Source of the DNA: DASWZN01 sp036404435
Lineage (GTDB): Bacteria > Acidobacteriota > Terriglobia > Bryobacterales > Bryobacteraceae
Assembly (NCBI GenBank): GCA_036404435.1
Contig: DASWZN010000069.1
Location: 42,195 to 106,194 of the forward strand
DNA length: 64,000 nt
Direction: 5' to 3'
A program made the position numbers and the translations under genes. The stretch's first letter is position 1. Each line of letters begins with the position of its first letter. Of this stretch, positions 43,492 to 53,141 are shown one piece after another. The notes under the pieces are model-generated. The model was given only the letters and a program-made list of their open reading frames with translations. It had not been told where the DNA came from and searched no databases.

Positions 43492-44700
43492 ATGCACGCC
43501 GGACTCATCTGCGCGCTGATGGCCGCGCTGCCCGTGTGGGCCCAGACCGAGCCCTCGCGATGGGATGCCGCGATGGAGGCGGGCAAGACGGCCTACGAGC
43601 AGGGCCGCTATGAGGAAGCCGAGAAGCAACTGCAAGCCGCGCTCGGCGAGGCGGAGAGCTTCGAGAAGAACGATCCGCGTCTGGCGGCCACGCTCGACCA
43701 GCTCATCACCGTCTATCGCACCGAAGGCAAGCCCATGCTGGCCGAGCCGCACTATCACCGGCTGCTGGGCATCCAGGAAGGCACCTGGGGGCCGATGGAC
43801 CCGCGGCTGGTCACGGTCCTGAACGGTTTGGGCACGCTGTACACGGCGAACCGCCAGTGGTCGGACGCCGAATCGGTCTACCAGCGGGCGCTGGCAATCC
43901 GCGAAAAGGCGCTGGGCGGGGAACATCCCGATGTGGCGGCGACGCTCGAAAGCCTGGCGGCGCTCTATTCCGTGCAGGCCAAGTTCGACAACGCCGAAGC
44001 CTACTACATTCGCGCGCTGGGGATACGCGAGCGGTCGCAGGGCCCGGAACACCTGAGCATCGCCGCCACGCTCGACGGACTGGCGGGGATGTACCGCGAC
44101 CAGGGGAAGTTCGCCGCGGCGGAGCCGCTGTTCCGGCGCGCCCTGGCCATCCGCGAGAAGGCGCTGGGGCCGGATCACGCCGAGCTGGTGCCGAGCCTGG
44201 ACAACCTGGCCTGGGTCTGCTACGCCCAGCGCAAGTACGCCGAAGCCGAGCCGCTCTACGGGCGCTCGCTGCTCATCTGGGAGAAGGCGGTCGGGGCCGA
44301 GCACCCCACCGTGGCGACCGCGCTCGACAACCTGGCCGGCGTCTTCGTGGCGGAGGAGAAGTACGCCCAGGCCGAACCGCTCTACGAGCGCGCCCTGGTG
44401 ATCCGGGAGAAGACCACGCTATCCAACTACGACAAGCTGGCCTCGGTTTACGTGGGCGAAAAGAAGTACCTGGAGGCCGAGCAGGTCTACCGCCGCGCGC
44501 TGGCTTTCGCGGAGAAGAGCATCCAGCCCGACAGCATCCAGGTGGGCATGGTGCTGGAGCGTTACGCCGAGCTGCTGCGGCTGCTGAACCGCGAGGGAGA
44601 AGCGGAGCGGATGCGGGCGCGCGTCCGTCAGATCCGGCAAAAGCTGGCGCAGGAGGCGACACCCGCGGGCGCGGACACCGTCAAGCCATCGAAGCCGTGA
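43492..44700 (+). CDS. Exported TPR protein (kinesin-light-chain-type repeats)
   Basis: A 402-residue exported protein with signal peptide LICALMAALPVWAQT and about seven 42-residue tetratricopeptide repeats of the kinesin-light-chain type (ALAIREKALGGEHPDVAATL and similar). It forms a protein-binding superhelix in the periplasm. The stop is 17 nt before the esterase GTG start, so the genes are an operon with two VWFA proteins. The start ATG at 43492 has GGAGG 16 nt upstream, farther than usual. Confidence 0.83.
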   Translation: MHAGLICALMAALPVWAQTEPSRWDAAMEAGKTAYEQGRYEEAEKQLQAALGEAESFEKNDPRLAATLDQLITVYRTEGKPMLAEPHYHRLLGIQEGTWGPMDPRLVTVLNGLGTLYTANRQWSDAESVYQRALAIREKALGGEHPDVAATLESLAALYSVQAKFDNAEAYYIRALGIRERSQGPEHLSIAATLDGLAGMYRDQGKFAAAEPLFRRALAIREKALGPDHAELVPSLDNLAWVCYAQRKYAEAEPLYGRSLLIWEKAVGAEHPTVATALDNLAGVFVAEEKYAQAEPLYERALVIREKTTLSNYDKLASVYVGEKKYLEAEQVYRRALAFAEKSIQPDSIQVGMVLERYAELLRLLNREGEAERMRARVRQIRQKLAQEATPAGADTVKPSKP

Positions 44701-44717
44701 ACGAAGGGAGAACGAGC

Positions 44718-46280
44718 GTGAAGTACAAACTGACTCTCACCCTGATGATCGCTATCGCCGGAAGCGCGCTGGGCGCTTCCGACCTGGTGAAGATTGACAG
44801 CGGCCGTCTGAAAGGTGTCACCGCGCCAGGCGTCACGTCCTTCAAGGGCATTCCTTACGCGGCGGCGCCGGTGGGCGAGCTGCGCTGGCGCGCGCCTCAG
44901 CCCGTGAAGCCCTGGAGCGGCATCCGCCCGGCCTCCGAATACGGCGCGGACTGCATGCAGAAGCCCTTTCCGGGGGACGCGGCGCCGCTGGGAGTCACGC
45001 CGGCCGAGGATTGTCTGTACGTAAACGTGTGGGTTCCGGCATCGCCTCCTGCCAAGAAGCTGCCGGTGCTGGTGTGGATCTACGGCGGCGGCTTCGTCAA
45101 CGGAGGCAGTTCGCCCGCGGTTTACGACGGCAGCCAGTTCGCCAAGCGCGGCGTGGTGTTTGTCAGCTTCAACTACCGGCTGGGCCGGTTCGGTTTCTTC
45201 GGGTTTCCGGCGCTGACGAAGGAGAACCCCGGCGAGCCGCATGGCAACTACGCGTACATGGACCAGATCGCGGCGCTGAAGTGGGTGCGGCGCAATGCCA
45301 CGGCCTTCGGCGGGGATCCCGGCAACGTCACGCTATTCGGCGAGTCGGCGGGCGGCGGCTCGGTATTCGCCATGCTGACCTCGCCGCTCAGCCAGGGGCT
45401 GTTCCAGAAGGCGATCATCGAATCGGGCGGCGGCCGCAGCGGTCTTTTCCCTCCGCGGTATCTCAGCCACGCCAGCCCGGCCGGAACGCCCTCGGCCGAG
45501 TCTGTCGGCCTGGCGTTCGCCAAGAAGGCGGGTGTGACCGGCGAAGGCCCGGAGGCTCTGGCCGCCCTGCGCAAGCTCCCCGCGGAGGCCGTCGTCGATG
45601 GACTGAACATGGCCACCATGATGACGCCGACTTATGCGGGGCCGATGATTGACGGCCAGGTGATCGTGGAGACCCCGGACGCCGCTTACGCCGCGGGCCG
45701 CGGGGCGAAGGTGCCGCTGATTGCCGGCGCCAACAGCCAGGACATCGGCTTCTCGACGGCGCGGACCATGGACGAACTGTGGGGGCGGTTCGGCGCGGAC
45801 CGGGACAAGGCCAAGGCGATTTACGATCCCGGCGGCACGGGCAGCGTGCACCAGGTCGGGGCTTTGATCGCAGCCGACCAGATGATGATCGAGCCGGCGC
45901 GGTTCACGGTGCGGGCGCTCGCGGCCGCGGGGCAGCCCGCCTACGAGTACCGCTTTTCGTACGTCGCCGAATCGATGCGCAAGCAATGGAAGGGCGCGCC
46001 GCACGCCACCGAGATTCCCTTCGTTTTCGACACGGTCGAAGCGCGTTACGGGAAGGAACTGGCTCCCCAGGACAAGGTGACGGCGGAGGCGGCGAATGCC
46101 TATTGGGTGAACTTCGCCCGGACCGGCAATCCCAACGGGAAGGGCCTGCCGGAATGGCCGGCCTACGACGCCAAGAGCGACATGCTGATCGATTTCACTC
46201 CGGACGGCCCGGTTTCGAAGCCCGATCCGTGGAAGGACCGTCTTGACCTGGTCGAGCGGTTGGCGATACTCAAGAAATGA
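44718..46280 (+). CDS. Type B carboxylesterase
   Basis: A 520-residue alpha/beta hydrolase with signal peptide KYKLTLTLMIAIAGSALGA. It is of the carboxylesterase type B/cholinesterase family: GVTSFKGIPYAAAPVGELRW, the oxyanion region WIYGGGFVNGG, nucleophile Ser210 in FGESAGGGS, and the catalytic His in HATEIPFVF. It starts with GTG at 44718, with GAAGGGAG 7 nt before. The ester or lactone substrate is unknown. It lies between a TPR protein and two VWFA proteins in one operon. Confidence 0.9.
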   Translation: MKYKLTLTLMIAIAGSALGASDLVKIDSGRLKGVTAPGVTSFKGIPYAAAPVGELRWRAPQPVKPWSGIRPASEYGADCMQKPFPGDAAPLGVTPAEDCLYVNVWVPASPPAKKLPVLVWIYGGGFVNGGSSPAVYDGSQFAKRGVVFVSFNYRLGRFGFFGFPALTKENPGEPHGNYAYMDQIAALKWVRRNATAFGGDPGNVTLFGESAGGGSVFAMLTSPLSQGLFQKAIIESGGGRSGLFPPRYLSHASPAGTPSAESVGLAFAKKAGVTGEGPEALAALRKLPAEAVVDGLNMATMMTPTYAGPMIDGQVIVETPDAAYAAGRGAKVPLIAGANSQDIGFSTARTMDELWGRFGADRDKAKAIYDPGGTGSVHQVGALIAADQMMIEPARFTVRALAAAGQPAYEYRFSYVAESMRKQWKGAPHATEIPFVFDTVEARYGKELAPQDKVTAEAANAYWVNFARTGNPNGKGLPEWPAYDAKSDMLIDFTPDGPVSKPDPWKDRLDLVERLAILKK

Positions 46281-46287
46281 GGTGCGT

Positions 46288-47391
46288 ATGAGGAACGGCA
46301 CTATCGCGATGGCAGGTCTCTTCCTGGCAGCCACCCATGTGAGTCTGGGTGCGGCCACGCAGGCGGAATCGCCTGCGCCACCCGATACTCCGACGTTTCA
46401 ATCCGGCGTGAACCTGGTGCAGGTGCCGGTGGTGGTGCGCGACCACGACGGGCACGCGGTGAAAGGCCTCCACAAGGAGGACTTCGAGCTTCTCGACCGG
46501 GGCAAGCGACAGGAGATCGTTTCCTTCGCGGAAACCAGGCCGGGCGAGCAGGTTGCGCCGGACAGGTCGCAGGCGGGCGGGGGCGGGATGGTCATTCCGG
46601 AACGTTTCGTAGCCTTTCTGTTCGACGACATTTCGATTCGGGACTCCGCCGATCTCACGCGCATCCGCGATGCCGCGACGCGGCAACTGGCGGCGTTGCA
46701 GCCGGGCGACAGGGCATCGGTCATCGCCACCTCCTGCCGGGTGCTTCTCGATTTCACGGATGACCGGGCGAAGCTGCAGGAGGCCGTGGCCCAGATCTCC
46801 TTCCACGCGTCGGCGGTCTGCCGGGTGGCGGCAACGCAGGTGCCGCAGCTCGCCGTGCTGGCCTCGGTGGTGGCCCGAATGGCGCACCTGCCCGGCCAGC
46901 GCAGCGTCATTCTCATCTCGCCCGGTTTCTTGGTGGGTCACGACCGGACGGCCGAGGAGGCGCAAACGATCGACGCGGCGATCGCTTCCAAAGTGCTGGT
47001 CGATGCTCTCGATGTGGGCGGGGTCGGCGGACGCTCTCCGTCCCAATCCGGGGACGCTTCCGCGCGTGCCGCCAGGATGCCGCGTGCGAATTCCAACTCT
47101 CCGCTGCCGCACGGGAATCCCGACAACGTGCCGCGGCAGTATGCGCCGCCCGAGCCTGTGACCCTGACGGAGCTGGCCCATGGAACCGGCGGCGCTTACG
47201 TCGCGGCGGGCAACGACCTCGACAGTGGGTTTCAGAAGCTGGCGACGCCGGAGTCCTTCTATGTCCTTGGGTTTTCGCCTAGCGACGTCAAGGCGGACGG
47301 CAGCTTTCACGAACTGAAGGTGAAGCTCAAGGATTCGCGCAAGCTCACCGTGCAGGCCCGCAAAGGCTACATCGCCGGGCCACGGCAGTGA
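46288..47391 (+). CDS. VWFA-related Acidobacterial domain protein 2
   Basis: A 367-residue exported protein from the ATG at 46288. Family module: VNLVQVPVVVRDHDGHAVKG and KEDFELLDRGKRQEIVSF (about residues 48-90), then the VWA-like domain from RFVAFLFDDISIRD. Just after the signal-peptide region is a perfect repeat CGCAGGCG...CGCCTGCG (46358-46377) that the paralogue lacks. The stop overlaps the GTG start of the next gene. It is a close tandem relative of the following gene. Confidence 0.85.
   Translation: MRNGTIAMAGLFLAATHVSLGAATQAESPAPPDTPTFQSGVNLVQVPVVVRDHDGHAVKGLHKEDFELLDRGKRQEIVSFAETRPGEQVAPDRSQAGGGGMVIPERFVAFLFDDISIRDSADLTRIRDAATRQLAALQPGDRASVIATSCRVLLDFTDDRAKLQEAVAQISFHASAVCRVAATQVPQLAVLASVVARMAHLPGQRSVILISPGFLVGHDRTAEEAQTIDAAIASKVLVDALDVGGVGGRSPSQSGDASARAARMPRANSNSPLPHGNPDNVPRQYAPPEPVTLTELAHGTGGAYVAAGNDLDSGFQKLATPESFYVLGFSPSDVKADGSFHELKVKLKDSRKLTVQARKGYIAGPRQ
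46358..46377. repeat. Small palindromic repeat inside VWFA gene 2
   Basis: CGCAGGCG-GAAT-CGCCTGCG, a perfect 8-bp stem with a 4-nt loop, within the coding region of the N-terminus. It is similar to the intergenic hairpin at 34110-34127. Confidence 0.7.
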
Positions 47392-48452
47392 TTGTGGTTG
47401 GCACTGGTGCGAGGGTGGTTCTCTTCCTGGGCTTGGCGCTCGCGGCGATGGCGCAAGAGCCGGCGCAGGCGCCGGACGGCGATACTCCGACCTTTCAATC
47501 CGGCGTGAACCTGGTGCAGGTGCCGGTGGTCGTGCGCGACCGCGACGGACACGCGGTGAAAGGCCTCCACAAGGAGGACTTCCAGCTTTTCGACCGGGGC
47601 AAGCTCCAGGACATCGTATCCTTCGCGGAAACCAGGCCGGGCGAGCAGACTGCGCCCGACAGGTCGCAGGCGGGAGCGGGCCCGGCGGGCGGCGTGGTAA
47701 TTCCCGAACGTTTCGTCGCCTTTCTGTTCGACGACGTTTCGATTCGGGACTCCGCCGATCTCACGCGCATCCGCGATGCCGCGACGAAACAACTGGCGGC
47801 CCTGCAGCCGGGGGACCGGGCATCGGTGGTCACCACCTCCTGCCGGGTTCTGCTGGATCTGACGGATGACCGGGCGAAATTGCAGGAAGCGGTGGCACAG
47901 ATCTCCTTCCATGCTCCGGGGGTCTGCCGCGTGGCGCGAACGGAGGTGTTGCAGCTTGTCGTGCTGGCCTCGGTGGTCCGCCGGATGGCGCTGGTGGCCG
48001 GCCAGCGGAGCGTCATTCTCATCTCGCCGGGGTTCGCCGTGGGCCACGACCGAACCGCCGAGGAGGCGCAGGTGATCGACGCGGCGATCCGTTCGAAGGT
48101 GAGGATCGATGCCTTGGATGCGGGTGGGGCCGGCGGAGCCGCGATCGGGTCCTTCGATCCCTCGAGCGACCGGATGCCGAGGATGCCACAGCAGTACGTG
48201 CCGCCGCCCTCCGACCCTGTGACTCTGACGGAGCTGGCCCATGGAACGGGCGGCACCTACGTAGCGGCGGGTAACGACCTCGACACGGGGTTCCGCAAGC
48301 TGGCGACGCCGGAGGCGTTCTATGTCCTCGGGTTTTCGCCCGGCGAGGCGAAGGCCGACGGCAGCTTCCACGAGCTGAAGGTGAAGCTAAAGGATTCGCA
48401 CAAGCTTACGGTGCAGGCTCGCAAGGGCTACTATGCCGGGGCGCGGCAGTAG
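47388..48452 (+). CDS. VWFA-related Acidobacterial domain protein 3
   Basis: A 354-residue exported protein starting with GTG at 47388, overlapping the previous stop (GTGA). After the signal peptide (VVLFLGLALAAMAQ) comes TFQSGVNLVQVPVVVRDRDG, nearly identical to gene 2, and the VWA-like domain FVAFLFDDVSIRD. Long blocks of the two genes are almost identical, indicating recent duplication or gene conversion. Function unknown; likely periplasmic. Confidence 0.85.
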   Translation: MIVVGTGARVVLFLGLALAAMAQEPAQAPDGDTPTFQSGVNLVQVPVVVRDRDGHAVKGLHKEDFQLFDRGKLQDIVSFAETRPGEQTAPDRSQAGAGPAGGVVIPERFVAFLFDDVSIRDSADLTRIRDAATKQLAALQPGDRASVVTTSCRVLLDLTDDRAKLQEAVAQISFHAPGVCRVARTEVLQLVVLASVVRRMALVAGQRSVILISPGFAVGHDRTAEEAQVIDAAIRSKVRIDALDAGGAGGAAIGSFDPSSDRMPRMPQQYVPPPSDPVTLTELAHGTGGTYVAAGNDLDTGFRKLATPEAFYVLGFSPGEAKADGSFHELKVKLKDSHKLTVQARKGYYAGARQ

Positions 48453-48477
48453 GCGGGCCCTGCGGAGTCCATCCACT

Positions 48478-48635
48478 TTGAGTTGTGCGTGGTTACTGAG
48501 CGTGCTTCCGTTTGCGCTGGCACAGCAGCAACCCATTGCCCCTCCGGCTCCTGCCTCAGCTAAGATCAGGGTCGGTAACAAAGTTCAGCAAATCTCCCAT
48601 CGCCTGAGGGTGCTTGTCGCACCGGAAACCCGCCC
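48478..48635 (+). pseudogene. Possible TonB-like remnant
   Basis: From a TTG at 48478, the frame gives a signal-peptide-like SCAWLLSVLPFALAQQQPI then APASAKIRVGNKVQQ. The KIRVGNKVQ part resembles the RIRVGGNVQ element of acidobacterial TonB-like energy transducers. After that the similarity ends and the frame runs into the antisense of the next gene. It is probably a 5' fragment of a lost gene. Confidence 0.35.
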
Positions 48636-50525
48636 TTACTTCTTCCAGCCCATCCCCTTCCTTAGGGTTTCGAAGCGGGGATCCTGGCGAAGGCTGTCGA
48701 AGGCCGGGTCCACATTCAGGAAGGGCATATCGCTGGTGCGCTGCGCGTAGGCCTTGTCGAGCGCGTCAAAAGCCCGGTCCTTGTCGCCGAACACGGCGTG
48801 CAGGAAGGCCAGGTAATAGTAGGGCCTCGGCTCGCTGCGCTCCAGTGCGGCCATCAACTCGAGAGCCTCGTCCCGCCTGCCGAGCGCGACTTGAACGGCG
48901 GCCAGCAGGGCCGTAGCTTCGGGGTCCCGCGGGTAATCGGCGAGCGCCGCCCCAAGGGCCGCGGCCGCTTCGGGGTACATCCGCTTCTGCGCCAGGCTCG
49001 CCCCCACTATCGTATGCGCCTGGTAATAGTGAGGGTTGATCTCGAGGGCCTGGCGGGCTTGCCGGATCGCCTCGTCGTAACGGTGCGCGCAGTAGAGAAT
49101 CACGCTCATGTTCGCGCTCACCCGGTAGTTGAGAGGGTCCAGAGCCAACGCCCGCCGCGCTTCCGCGAGCGCCTGGTCGAACCGCCCCGCCAGGAGCAGC
49201 GCCTCCGAGTGCCAGTCGTGCGCCCGGGCAGAGTTGGGGTTGAGTTCCAGGGCGCGCCGCAGCCCCTGCTCGCCGGCCGCCCAGTCCCAATCGTAAAAGC
49301 ACTGAATCCAGGCAAACAGAGCGTGTGCCTCGGCCAGCGATCCGTCAAGATCGAGGGCTTTGGAGGCCGCAGCTTTCGCCTTGGCGATGGCCTCCTTCTC
49401 GGGAACAACCTCGTGGTAGGCGACCGTAGCGTAGACGTCGGCCAGCGCGGCGTAGGCGGGTGCGTAGTCGGGGTCCTTTTGGACGGCCTGTTCCAGATAT
49501 CGAATGCTCGTGCGGAGGTCCTCCGGCGTCACCTTGTCCCGGAAATACAGTCCCTTGAGGTACAGGTCGTAGGCTTCCAGGCCGGGCGCCGCGCGCACTG
49601 CTTGCAGCCTAGCCCCGCCGCGGAGTTGTAACGCCCGGGCGATCTGAGTGACCAGATCGCTCTGGATGGCGAACACATCCCTGCCCTCGCCTTCGTAGGT
49701 GTGGGACCAGAGGTGGAATCCGTCGGCGACCTTGATAAGCTGAGCGCTGATCCGGATCGTCTTGCCGGCGCTGCTCACGCTTCCTTCCAGCACGGTGTTG
49801 ACCCCGAGCTGCCGTCCGGCGGCGCGGATGTCCGGGCTCTTTCCCCGGAACTGAAACGCCGAGCTGCGCGCCGCTACCTGCAAACCCTTCACCTGCGCCA
49901 GCGAAGTGGTCAACTCCTCGACGAAGCCCTCCGTGAAGTACTCTTTTTCGGGCGTGCCGGTCAGATTCAAAAAGGGCAGGATCGCGATAGAGGCTTCGGC
50001 GTTGTTCCGCCACGCCAGCACCGCCCAGCAGGCCGCGGCAACGATTGCAATGGCCGTAATTGCAGCCACGAGCCGCCAGGGGTGGCTCGGTCGGCGCGCG
50101 GCCTGACCTCCCTCCGCGGGTTGCCGTCGCCGGAAGACCGGGACGTAGCTCCCTTTGGGAACCTCGATGAGAATAGCGTCGTCGCGGCCCGCGCCAGCGT
50201 AGTAGTCCCGAAGCCGGCTCCTGAGGCTGCTGGCGGCCACGCGGACGACGGAATCGCCGCTGGGGTCGAACGACGGCCCTCGGTTAAAGACGCGTATCGC
50301 CACCTCGGTCTCTTTGATTCCGTCGGCGCCGTTGACGGCCTGGTCCACGATGAAGGCGAGGAACTGTTGGATGCGGCGAGCCGCGGCGAACTCCCGCGAG
50401 GCGAGAACTTTGTCGAGGTGCTGGCGCACGGAAGCCGGGTCACAGGGGGAGTCCTCGACCCCGGCGGGCTCGCGCGCCGCCCCGTTCGGGCCTGGCCGGA
50501 ACCATCCCATGGCGGAGATTCGCAT
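48636..50525 (-). CDS. Winged-helix / TolB-like / TPR regulator
   Basis: A 629-residue protein (start ATG 50525; 50510 is possible). The order is: an N-terminal region RQHLDKVLASREFAAARRIQQFLAFIV leading to the FNRGPSFDP...VVRVAASSLRSRL winged-helix-like part, a transmembrane helix near 150-170, a TolB N-terminal-like domain (IAILPFLNLTGTPEKEYFTEGFVEEL), and at least six TPRs in the C-terminal half. This form is common in acidobacteria, related to CadC-like membrane regulators. It is divergently arranged to the HAF-repeat gene. Confidence 0.85.
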   Translation of the reverse strand: MRISAMGWFRPGPNGAAREPAGVEDSPCDPASVRQHLDKVLASREFAAARRIQQFLAFIVDQAVNGADGIKETEVAIRVFNRGPSFDPSGDSVVRVAASSLRSRLRDYYAGAGRDDAILIEVPKGSYVPVFRRRQPAEGGQAARRPSHPWRLVAAITAIAIVAAACWAVLAWRNNAEASIAILPFLNLTGTPEKEYFTEGFVEELTTSLAQVKGLQVAARSSAFQFRGKSPDIRAAGRQLGVNTVLEGSVSSAGKTIRISAQLIKVADGFHLWSHTYEGEGRDVFAIQSDLVTQIARALQLRGGARLQAVRAAPGLEAYDLYLKGLYFRDKVTPEDLRTSIRYLEQAVQKDPDYAPAYAALADVYATVAYHEVVPEKEAIAKAKAAASKALDLDGSLAEAHALFAWIQCFYDWDWAAGEQGLRRALELNPNSARAHDWHSEALLLAGRFDQALAEARRALALDPLNYRVSANMSVILYCAHRYDEAIRQARQALEINPHYYQAHTIVGASLAQKRMYPEAAAALGAALADYPRDPEATALLAAVQVALGRRDEALELMAALERSEPRPYYYLAFLHAVFGDKDRAFDALDKAYAQRTSDMPFLNVDPAFDSLRQDPRFETLRKGMGWKK

Positions 50526-50678
50526 CAGTTTAACACGCAATGGCCAGGTGGGCCTAAGACTTTAAGAATCAATGAATCTAACGTGTTAGTGACGGCTTCT
50601 AGCTTGGCAAACGAACGCTCCCGGTGCAGACTGACAGCTTGTACTAGGGTTTTTCGCTGAGGTCTCGGTGGAGGAATC

Positions 50679-53120
50679 ATGAAACGGCTCCGAAGTCTTG
50701 TCTTGCTCACCGGTGTTCTGGCTCCGGTAATGAGCGCCCAGGTGATGTATACCGTCAGACCGCTCACCCTGGCCGCGAACAGTGAATACAGCGCGGTGAA
50801 CGCGCTCAACAACCAGGGGCAGGCCGCCGGGTGGTCGGACATCGGCGCGAGTGACAGCACGCGCCATCCATTTCTGTACAACGGCGGGACGATGGCCGAT
50901 CTGGGCACTTTCGGGGGCCCCGGGTGGAGCGGCGCCAACGGGCTCAATAATTTGGGCCAAGTGGCCGGCTATGCGTATTACGCCAACGGCGAGGAGCATG
51001 CCTTCCTGTACACGGGCGGGCTGGTCGACTTGACGCCCGACGACACTGCGGACGGCATCAGTTACCGCAGTTCGGCGAACGGCATCAATGACCGCGGCCA
51101 GGTTGTCGGCTTCATCCAAAACCCCAACGGGCTCACTCCCCAGGACCGTCTCACGCGCGCATTTGTTTACAGCGGCGGAACGCTCACCGTACTGGGGGCC
51201 ACGGATACCAGCAGAAACACTCAGGCTATGGGCATCGACGCGAGCGGCGAGATCTACGGCATCGCCAACAACTACAACGGCCTCACCGGCGCCTACGGCT
51301 GGTTCTACAGCGACGGCACGTTCACCAACATGTTCTCGCCGTGCGCCAACAACTGCAGTTCCGTGAATGCGATGAACAATAGCGGCCAAGTGGTCGGGGG
51401 AGTGGGCGGCGCTTATCGATACGCGTTTCTTTACAACGGCAGGACGAGCGCGAAGACCGACCTGACCGCCGCGAGCGCCTATTCGGGCTATGGAGGCACC
51501 GCGAATGCCATCAACGACAATGGCCAGGTGGTGGGCTATCTCCTGGACTCGACCGCGGATGAGATCGGGTTCATTTACACCGCCGGGACGTATGTCTATC
51601 TGAAGGCGTTCGCGACTGCGCCGAATGGGAGCAACTGGAATCAACCGCAGACCATCAATAGCTGGGGTCAGGTTGGTGGCGAGGCATTGGGGAGCGACGG
51701 GAATTGGCACGGCTATGTTTACAGCAATGGTGTCATGTCCGATGTGAACACGCTGGTCGATCCGGCGCTGGGCGTGAACTTCCATAACGTCAGCCACATC
51801 AACGATTCCGGCCTGCTCGTCGCGACCAGTGCGAACTACGTGGACTACCTGTTGACGCCGGTGCTGACCATCGTCTCGGCTCACAGTGGGAACTTCCAGC
51901 CCGGCCAGCAGAATGCGACGTACACTTTGACGGTGACGAATGCGGCCAATGCGCCGGCCACCAGCGGGACAGTGACAGTGACCGAGAACGTCCCGTCCGG
52001 TCTTACGCTGGTTTCGATGTCGGGGACGGGGTGGACCTGTCCCGCCGGCAAGAACACCTGCACGCGCAGCGACGCGCTGGCCGCGGGCGCCAGCTATCCG
52101 GCCATCACCGTGACGGTGAGTGTCGCGGCCGGCGCTGCCTCGCCGCAGGTGAATCGGGCCAGCGTGGCGGAGGCCGGCATCCAGCTCGGAGCCACCAGCG
52201 ATTCGACGGTGATCCAAGCGCTGGGGACCTCGTCGGTTACAGCATCCAGCGCGACGGCGACGTACAGCAGGAACGACCAGAACGTCACGCTCACCGCCAC
52301 GGTAACCACCCCCGGCGGCCCCGTGAACGCCGGCACGGTGTCGTTCACCGTGACGGGGATCGGAACCGTGGTTTCCGGAACGGTGACGGGTGGCAGCGCC
52401 AGCGCGGTCCTCACGATTGGCGGTGCTACCCCGGCGGGCAGCTATTCCATCAATGCGGTCTACAGCGGTGCCAGCGGGATCGCCGGCAGCAGCGACGCGA
52501 CAAAGTCGCTGGTCATCTCGAATGCCGTGCCCGCGATCACGTGGGCGAACCCGGCTGACCTCACCTTCGGCTCGGCGCTCGGCTCCGGGCAGCTTGACGC
52601 GACGGCCAGCGTCACGGGCATCTTTACTTACACGCCGCCGGCCGGCACGGTGTTGCCGGTGGGAGCGAATACGCTTTCGGTGGTCTTCAATCCCAACGAC
52701 ACGGTCAACTACTCGTCCACTTCCGCCACGGCCATAGTGAACGTGGCGCCGGGAACGCAGACCGGCGCGCCCGGATTCGTGGTCACGCGGACCCTCAGCC
52801 GGGACTCGAGCAACAACATCGCAGTGGCGGTGTCGGTGACCAACACCGGCGGCCAGCCGAGCGCTGTAACAGGCGGGCCCTTCGTCGCGCTCGGCACGTG
52901 CCGGCTCGGATCCTCATCCCCGCTCTCGGTTGCGGGGGGGACTACGGCTGCGATCCTCCCGGGGGCTGCCGCACACTACACGGTGATCTTTCCCGGCTCG
53001 ACGGGCGTGTCCGGCGCGACGGTGGTGCTGACCATGAATGGGACCTATTTCTCCCAGTGTGGTATGGGCTCCTGCTATGCCGGCAGCTTTGGCTCTTCGT
53101 CGCGCACCATGTTGCCTTGA
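50679..53120 (+). CDS. HAF-repeat surface protein with DUF11 and Ig-like domains
   Basis: An 813-residue exported protein. Signal peptide SLVLLTGVLAPVMSA, then eight HAF-type repeats (NALNNQGQAAGW, GLNNLGQVAGYA, GINDRGQVVGFI and others, to about residue 395). A DUF11-like domain follows (TYTLTVTNAANAPATSGTVT) with Ig-like modules near 510-700 (VTLTATVTTPGGPVNAGTVS). It ends without a sorting signal. GGAGGAA lies before the ATG. Such proteins are secreted or surface-bound; the C-terminal part is Thr/Ser/Gly-rich. Confidence 0.82.
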   Translation: MKRLRSLVLLTGVLAPVMSAQVMYTVRPLTLAANSEYSAVNALNNQGQAAGWSDIGASDSTRHPFLYNGGTMADLGTFGGPGWSGANGLNNLGQVAGYAYYANGEEHAFLYTGGLVDLTPDDTADGISYRSSANGINDRGQVVGFIQNPNGLTPQDRLTRAFVYSGGTLTVLGATDTSRNTQAMGIDASGEIYGIANNYNGLTGAYGWFYSDGTFTNMFSPCANNCSSVNAMNNSGQVVGGVGGAYRYAFLYNGRTSAKTDLTAASAYSGYGGTANAINDNGQVVGYLLDSTADEIGFIYTAGTYVYLKAFATAPNGSNWNQPQTINSWGQVGGEALGSDGNWHGYVYSNGVMSDVNTLVDPALGVNFHNVSHINDSGLLVATSANYVDYLLTPVLTIVSAHSGNFQPGQQNATYTLTVTNAANAPATSGTVTVTENVPSGLTLVSMSGTGWTCPAGKNTCTRSDALAAGASYPAITVTVSVAAGAASPQVNRASVAEAGIQLGATSDSTVIQALGTSSVTASSATATYSRNDQNVTLTATVTTPGGPVNAGTVSFTVTGIGTVVSGTVTGGSASAVLTIGGATPAGSYSINAVYSGASGIAGSSDATKSLVISNAVPAITWANPADLTFGSALGSGQLDATASVTGIFTYTPPAGTVLPVGANTLSVVFNPNDTVNYSSTSATAIVNVAPGTQTGAPGFVVTRTLSRDSSNNIAVAVSVTNTGGQPSAVTGGPFVALGTCRLGSSSPLSVAGGTTAAILPGAAAHYTVIFPGSTGVSGATVVLTMNGTYFSQCGMGSCYAGSFGSSSRTMLP

Positions 53121-53141
53121 TCCTTGCTCAGGAGATTCTTC

